Assembly (NCBI GenBank): GCA_035048815.1
Contig: JAUCBN010000004.1
Span: 15,280,001-15,344,000 of the forward strand
Origin: Abelmoschus esculentus
Lineage: Eukaryota > Streptophyta > Magnoliopsida > Malvales > Malvaceae
Direction: 5' to 3'
DNA length: 64,000 nucleotides
Below the pieces are notes generated by a model that was not told where the DNA came from, made no database searches, and saw only the letters and a program-made list of their open reading frames with translations. This document shows, piece by piece, positions 58,787 through 64,000 of this stretch (within the stretch, counting starts at the first letter, position 1; each line of letters starts with the position of its first letter). The position numbers were made by a program, and so were the translations under genes.

Positions 58787-60426
58787 TGTTGCTCCCTAAA
58801 AGGTGTTGATTTTAAGTGCAATAATGTGTAAATATACACATTGAACAAGTAATAAAGTGTGTGAGTGAGATCGTTCCCACGAGGATTGGGTAGGTTATTT
58901 CAAAAATAGTTAACATACACAAAAGATAAAGTAATCCTTTGTATGAACATATGCTAAAGCAATTCTGCAAATGTCACCAAAATGCTTTAGCAAAATAAAG
59001 ATGTCACCAATAATGCTAGATCAAAACAAAGATTGTCACGAAAATACAGTAGCAATTAAAACAGATATTAGAGGAATAAATAAAGCTGCACAAACAGAAA
59101 ACAGAGAAGATATTCAAGCTTAAGACAGGCTAGGCTTGCTATGGTATGACCTTACTATTCTCCTGAACGCTACTATTCCACTAGTTTACTAGTGCTCGAC
59201 AGAGTTTACTGAAAATGCCTCCACTATCCCTAGTCAGAAGGCCTAACACTCGAAAATGCTAAGGCATTACCTCCCGGTCTCAACCCTAACACTCCTAATA
59301 TTGATAAAGTACTACCCCTTTTAGTCGTTAAAACTCTACCTTATCCCTAAGGTGAGTTAGGATTCTGCTCCCGCAGTAACCCCATTGTTCAAGTTGGTCT
59401 ACCTTTGTCTATCCCTAGATCTAAGCTTCCCGAACTCCTTGAGCTATGGCTACCTCCCGGTGCTCTTACAAACCAAGGTTTAGATGAAAAATGTGTTAGC
59501 TTTCTTGAACAAAACACTAAGATAAACACACAAAACAATAAACATTCATTAAAACAAAGTAAAAATCATCCAACACAAGCCTTAGCCATACTAGTTTAGT
59601 TCATGGCTAGGTAAGAAAAACTATTCAACTTTTGTCCCTTGCGATACATTTTCAACAACTTAGAAAAGAGGTAAAACAAAGTGAAGAGGAAGAAAGTCTC
59701 AAACGCATGTGCCGTGAAGCTTTTCCTAGCTTGTCGGTCCTCCCGAAGTCACACAAATCCCTTGCTTGAAGCTCTTCAGCAATGGTGGCTTGGCTAGAGG
59801 TTGAAGACGATGGAAAGTGGGCTCCTTTCTTCTTTCTTCTTTCTCGTGCTCCCTTAAAGTTCACTCCTTTCTGTTGCTCCTTTAGCTACTGATTTTTCCT
59901 TTCTCTTGCTCAACATGTTTGTTGAAGGAGACTTGGGGTTGTATTTATAGGAGACTTCTAGGGTTTTATGCCCTAAAGATGCCAAGGGAATATTCCCTAA
60001 CATTTGCTGCAGCAGATGGCAGTGAAATGCAGGTCTGCAGAGGCGGTGCGACATCTGCAACATTTGCAGAAGAGGTGCAGCTGGCCTGGAAAACTCGTGA
60101 GGACAGTGGGCTGCAGGTATGTCCTTTCTTCCGTTCTGTTTTGTCCGCCCATAATGTTGTAGCATCCTTGAAGTCCGATCCAACACCATAGAAATATGCT
60201 ACAACATCTCTTCCAATCATTCAACTTTGCTCCAGCATCTACACAAAATCACCAAAAAAATACCCTTCCAAGCAGCATCTTTTAAAAATAAAAATAAAAT
60301 AAAATCCTAATCTAAATACAAATGCACACGAAATGCATCTAAATGCAATGCAATGCAAATGAACTTGAAATCAAACAAAACCTTAAGTAAAAGGGTATAA
60401 AATATACGCTTTTTAAAGCTTTAACA
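58787..60426 (-). repeat. 5' LTR of Athila-type element 2
   Basis: 1640 bp, minus strand TGTTAAAGCTTTAAAAAGCG (60426) to TTTTAGGGAGCAACA (58787). It retains the uninterrupted site where the other copy received the copia solo LTR. Palindromes TGCTAAAGCA (58952-58961), TGCTTTAGCA (58983-58992), TGCTGCAGCA (60005-60014) and TGCTCCAGCA (60228-60237) are inside it. Confidence 0.92.
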
Positions 60427-60564
60427 ATCTCGTATGTATGTATATATGCGCTTGTCATGCATTTTAATTCATCACTCATATGACTATTTTCTTATTAGTA
60501 ATTGTTTTTTAAGTTATGAATCGAAATAATAAAAAATAGATGTATTTATTAATTTTTATATTCG

Positions 60565-61184
60565 TGTTATAACGGTCCGAATTATCGGACGTTGACCAAA
60601 TATTAGAATTAACCATTACCGTCTCAAGGTAAATAACATTTAAAAGTGATAAGATCATGACATCATTCTATTTATGTATGCACCATTCATAAAGGTGACG
60701 TACGGAATCTGAACCCTAAACTAACGCTGCGGTCAGTATTATTTGACGTTGATTTAGTCTTTGGTTCGTTGTATCGTCAACCTTATTAATTAAATGTCTT
60801 ATTAATTTGAATTCACCAATTAAATTAAGCCCGTTAAATTAAGGTCAATTTTGAGTTTAGAAACCGATTTAAAATTAAGTTAAAGTTCAAAAATGAAAAT
60901 ATTTTTGGTTCCGATTTCGAGCGTGTTGGGGGTGCTAATCCTTCCCCACGCGTAACCAACTCCCGAACCCTTTTTCGAAATGAATCTCTGGTTTTCTTTT
61001 TACGGTGTCCTGTCTACCTTAGTGACCGGTGGCGACTCCAATTTTATTGTTTTAAAAGAATTAATCTTTTTAAATGACATTTTCAAAGGGGATTAAATAA
61101 GTAGCATTGAAGACCTTTTACCTCCACACTTTTTTCAATTAAATTCTCGTTTTCCATCTTTGGGACTCTAAAAAGGTCGTTACA
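60565..61184 (+). repeat. 5' LTR of an Ogre/Tat-type gypsy element
   Basis: Starts TGTTATAACGGTCCG and ends AAAAGGTCGTTACA. The 60920-61045 part (GGGTGCTAATCCTTCCCC, GTAACCAACTCCCGAACCC, GGTGGCGACTCCA) is the characteristic downstream end of Ogre/Tat LTRs as I know them. Followed 3 bp later by a PBS-like site. The partner LTR is not in the window. Confidence 0.7.
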
Positions 61185-61187
61185 GCA

Positions 61188-61205
61188 TGGCGATTGCGTT
61201 GGGGA
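61188..61205 (+). other. Primer-binding site of the Ogre/Tat-type element
   Basis: TGGCGATTGCGTTGGGGA directly downstream of the LTR end. It resembles the TGGCGACTCTG-type PBS of Ogre/Tat elements; the tRNA was not verified. Confidence 0.65.
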
Positions 61206-62612
61206 TATTTTTGTTTTTAACAAAAAAGAGAGTTAGGCCAAATAAAAATGTTTTCAACTTGCTTTTGAACTTTATTTAATTTTAAGAAGATTTCTTTATT
61301 AAAATATGATCAAAATTTAACGGGCTTTAATAATTGGTGAATTCAAATTAATTTTTCGTTTAATTTATAAGGAATCACCGACATGTGTTGCATCATTCCA
61401 TCAAGCTCTATACCCGAGCTCTAACGTATTAAGTGGGAGTGAAACGCCCATACCTAAGTGAGTAACCCTCCATGGGTCGGTAATACACTTCCGGAATCCA
61501 CGCCTTTGACAAGTGAGCATCCCTCCACGTCATTAGGTCGTGCTTTCCCTCGAACCGAATCCAATTCGCAAGCCTCTGATGGGCCATAATTTGAGCTCTT
61601 ATTTGCCTTAGAAGTTGATAAGATAGGTTCGAGTACCTCAATTAGAACCGAACCACATGAGTGAGAACATAGGAAACCCACCCGATAGAGCCATGCGGAT
61701 AACCCTAGAAAGATAGATTAGGGTTTTCTTTGTGAACCATATCTGTGTTTATTTCCATTGTATTTTTTTTGCCCCTCTAAATATTTTTACTGTGACTAAC
61801 CATTTGTTTCATTGTTTCTTTTGTTTCTTTTTTACATGCATTATCATGTCATAAAGAGCACATCGAAGTTGAAAATAGTTTGAAATTGAAAACTTTGTTA
61901 AAGGGGGATTTTGTTTGAAACAACAACACGAAGGATCCCGATATGGTCTAAAATGGAAGCAGTCATAAAAGGAAGATCATACCTTTAACAGATTATACCA
62001 ACAAGTGCAAAGACGGTGACTCGAAGAACCAAGCTTTGAGGTCTCATTTTGACGAAACGAAGTTCAAAACATGAAGATTAAGGGGAAACCGTGAGGAAGC
62101 AATTCCAACACACATAATGTCGATGTTAGAAATACGTCACTTCGTACCTACACCATTTGGGGGTAAGAGTAAGAATTGGCATGATGCACCGTTTATACGC
62201 AAAAGGTTGTATGAAAGAATTAATTTTTAGTGGAAGACGTAAACAAGCTCAAGGGTGTTCCGGGTTAAAGTTCGGGGAATACAACAAGGTTGTATAGAGG
62301 AATAAAAGACTTAAAGATCAAATGAAAAGCATGAAAGAGACAAATTCAGTACGCCCAATACCTACTTTGGGGCAAACTCATACCATTTAGAGATGAGAAC
62401 GAGAATTGACAATGGACCATCCAGATACAAGGAGCTGCAAGGAAAATTTCATCTTCAACATAGAATGCGAATGAGCTTCACAGTGTTTCGGTTGAAGATT
62501 TGAAGAATAGAGGAATGTTATGGAGACTTCGAGAGAGACCATCATTCATGATATTACCCCGAGCCATTTTTGTAACTGACAAATCTTAGTCGTTGTATTG
62601 AGATGATATCCC
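61206..62612 (+). mobile_element. Ogre/Tat-type element, 5' untranslated region
   Basis: Internal sequence following the PBS. It begins AT-rich, then becomes more balanced, for example CCTCCATGGGTCGGTAATAC (61468-61487), and from 61900 purine-rich. No Gag frame is reached before the next LTR start at 62613. Long untranslated leaders before gag are normal in Ogre elements. Confidence 0.5.
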
Positions 62613-64000
62613 TGATAACTCTACAAAAAGGCTATATTTTAGGCCTTTTTACTTAAGTTATTGAGTGTCCTTAGGCTCATATAGGTTCATTTAGTTGCAT
62701 TTAGGTTCATAACATTGCGTATAGTCTTTTAGTTATGCCTTGGCATTTTTATGTGGTAATAGGTGCTATTTAATGGGAAGGGTAGTTCTTTTTAGTTGTG
62801 TGTGTAGGTGAAGCAAAAACAGAAGTTGAGGCAATTTGTCATGGCATTCACAGAAGGATAGCGATGGGAAAATGCCATGGCAAAGCTAGAGAACTCCTGG
62901 GTTGAGCTAGACGACAAAGAGATATTTTGATGAGAGTGTCAGCTGGTGCTACCACAGCCGATCGGGACCACTACAGCCTGGACACAGCCACCTCAGTAGG
63001 GGACCACAGCGAGTATTGCCTTATTGCGAGCCACCTCCGTAGGGGACCACTGTCACCTCTGCAAGTCCTGCAGAAATGCCAGGACAGAAATGGATTTTTA
63101 CACATCTTTTAGGGGTTTTCACCCTCTTTAAAAGACACGGTGACCTATACAAAAAAAGAGAGGCCTTTTGAGGAGCAAAAACACAGTAAAGGAGGCACCT
63201 TTGGAGCAGTTTTGCGGCGGAGGAAAGCTCCCACCTTTCTCCTCCAAACTCCGGCCAAGGAGTCCTCCATTGATAGAGCACGAAGGGAGTGGTGTGCTAA
63301 GCACCCGGAAGGGGCTAGCACACCAAGGTGTCGCGTGGTAGTGAAGATCCGACGGTCCAATCAACCGAAGGGTGTCTTCTAGTCCTCCTTTCATTTTCTT
63401 TATTTTATTTATATTTTTAAGAGGATACTTTGTTAAATGTTTAAGGTTTTATGTGGATGATTTAACTTTAACATTTAGCACCACCATGTGTTAGCTTTGT
63501 TTAGGTGGTTGCTTTTGTGGATGATTAACTTTTACCTTTATTAATATATTGCCTTCTATGTGTTTGTTTATTTGCTTTGCTCATTGTTGATAATCATCTA
63601 GGCATGTAAGAGGCACGGCCAATATCCTTTGTTTAGGTGCATGCTAGAGCACTCGGAAGAGGCGTAGCTATAGATCCTTAAGATCACTCGGAAGAGGCTA
63701 AGGGAGGATCTACGTGAGCAATGGGTTCTAGACTGAAAATAGAGCCTAATCCAAACCTAGAGCACTCGGCCGAGGCGTAGGGGAGGGTTTCAACGACTAA
63801 AAGGAGTGTGCTTTAACCGATAGGCTAGAGTGTCATTCGCGTGACAGGCGAAAATACCATGGCATTTTAGTTTGTCAGGTTCCTATGACTCGAAAGAGCG
63901 GGAACACTTAAGAAACCTCTTTCGAGTGAGTATACACCATAGTAGCTTTGTGTTAGTAAGAGTAAGGGGTAAGAAGTCTATAGGAGTTTTTCACCTAGTC
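62613..64000 (+). repeat. Start of a further gypsy-type LTR, running off the window
   Basis: Begins TGATAACTCTACAAAAAGGC, like the other TGATAAGTG-type LTR starts in the window. It contains a duplicated word CC(A/G)TAGGGGACCAC-like at 62990-63010 and 63035-63055, a GC-rich part at 63170-63370, and ACTCGGAAGAGGC repeated at 63651, 63688 and, varied, 63764. The short frames in it overlap on both strands and show no domain. The end and target duplication lie outside. Confidence 0.5.

Larger units (their letters stand above)
49723..60426 (-). mobile_element. Athila-type gypsy element 2, pol deleted
   Basis: 10.7-kb element on the minus strand. 5' LTR 60426-58787 (1640 bp), PBS, gag-protease, C-terminal integrase, ORF3, polypurine tract, 3' LTR 52437-49723, which is enlarged by a nested solo LTR. 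Flanking pentamers CTCTC (49718-49722) and ATCTC (60427-60431) match at four of five positions. RT, RNase H and most of integrase are missing through one internal deletion at about 56345. Gag and ORF3 are related to those of element 1, but the LTRs are not alignable except in small motifs. Confidence 0.92.

Noticed and set aside
63128..63394. Overlapping ORFs on both strands in the GC-rich block
   Set aside because: All six frames are partly open because of composition; no protein family recognised, probably LTR leader.

Overview
The window is nuclear DNA from a flowering plant, most likely a eudicot. The evidence is an intact five-exon short PIN auxin-transporter gene, and a dense nest of plant-type LTR retrotransposons: Ty3/gypsy of Tekay/Del, Athila, Reina and Ogre/Tat type, Ty1/copia including a SIRE-type element, a TRIM, and long-terminal-inverted-repeat MITE/MULE-like elements. 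The species cannot be read from the sequence; LTRs rich in TATCGATA-type palindromes remind me of Malvales repeats, which is only a weak guess.

Layout. 1-11499: ruins of a Tekay/Del-type chromovirus (zinc-knuckle remnant, polypurine tract, long 3' LTR) interrupted by two solo LTRs with clean target duplications (864-2182, TSD GCAAC; 4263-7383, TSD GTGTT). 11500-19690: the only convincing host locus, PIN5-like (13080-14611, minus), its TATA box, a possible terminal-exon remnant of another gene, a long-inverted-repeat element and AT-rich DNA. 19691-24490: short-LTR copia element, structurally complete but frameshifted. 24491-29254: LTR scraps, a MULE-like long-TIR element (26938-28020), a TRIM (28046-28467) and a degenerate minisatellite. 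29255-34308: Reina-type chromovirus with 11 in-frame stops and one frameshift. 35090-36962: a ~188-bp satellite made of nested inverted repeats, then an AT-rich palindromic minisatellite. 36966-40974: 5' half of a SIRE-type copia on the minus strand. 41013-49330 and 49723-60426: two Athila-type elements, both minus, with LTRs, matching PBSs, gag-protease and a third ORF, but with the polymerase region deleted. 60565-64000: start of an Ogre/Tat-type element in which another gypsy-type LTR begins.

How the parts relate. PIN5 is the only region with uninterrupted, correctly spliced coding sequence; every transposon ORF carries stops or frameshifts. The most unusual signal is in the two Athila-type elements. 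Each carries its own palindromic decamer of the shared form TGCY-NN-RGCA, scattered tens of times through LTRs, untranslated and coding regions (TGCC-KC-GGCA in the first, TGCT-NN-AGCA in the second). Each also keeps a third ORF with a coiled-coil-like middle and a basic or AT-hook-like C-terminus while having lost RT and integrase. I propose, as inference only, that ORF3 is an element-specific DNA-binding factor and the palindromes are its sites. A second palindrome family (GTATCGATAC and relatives) is shared by unrelated copia and gypsy LTRs in the window.
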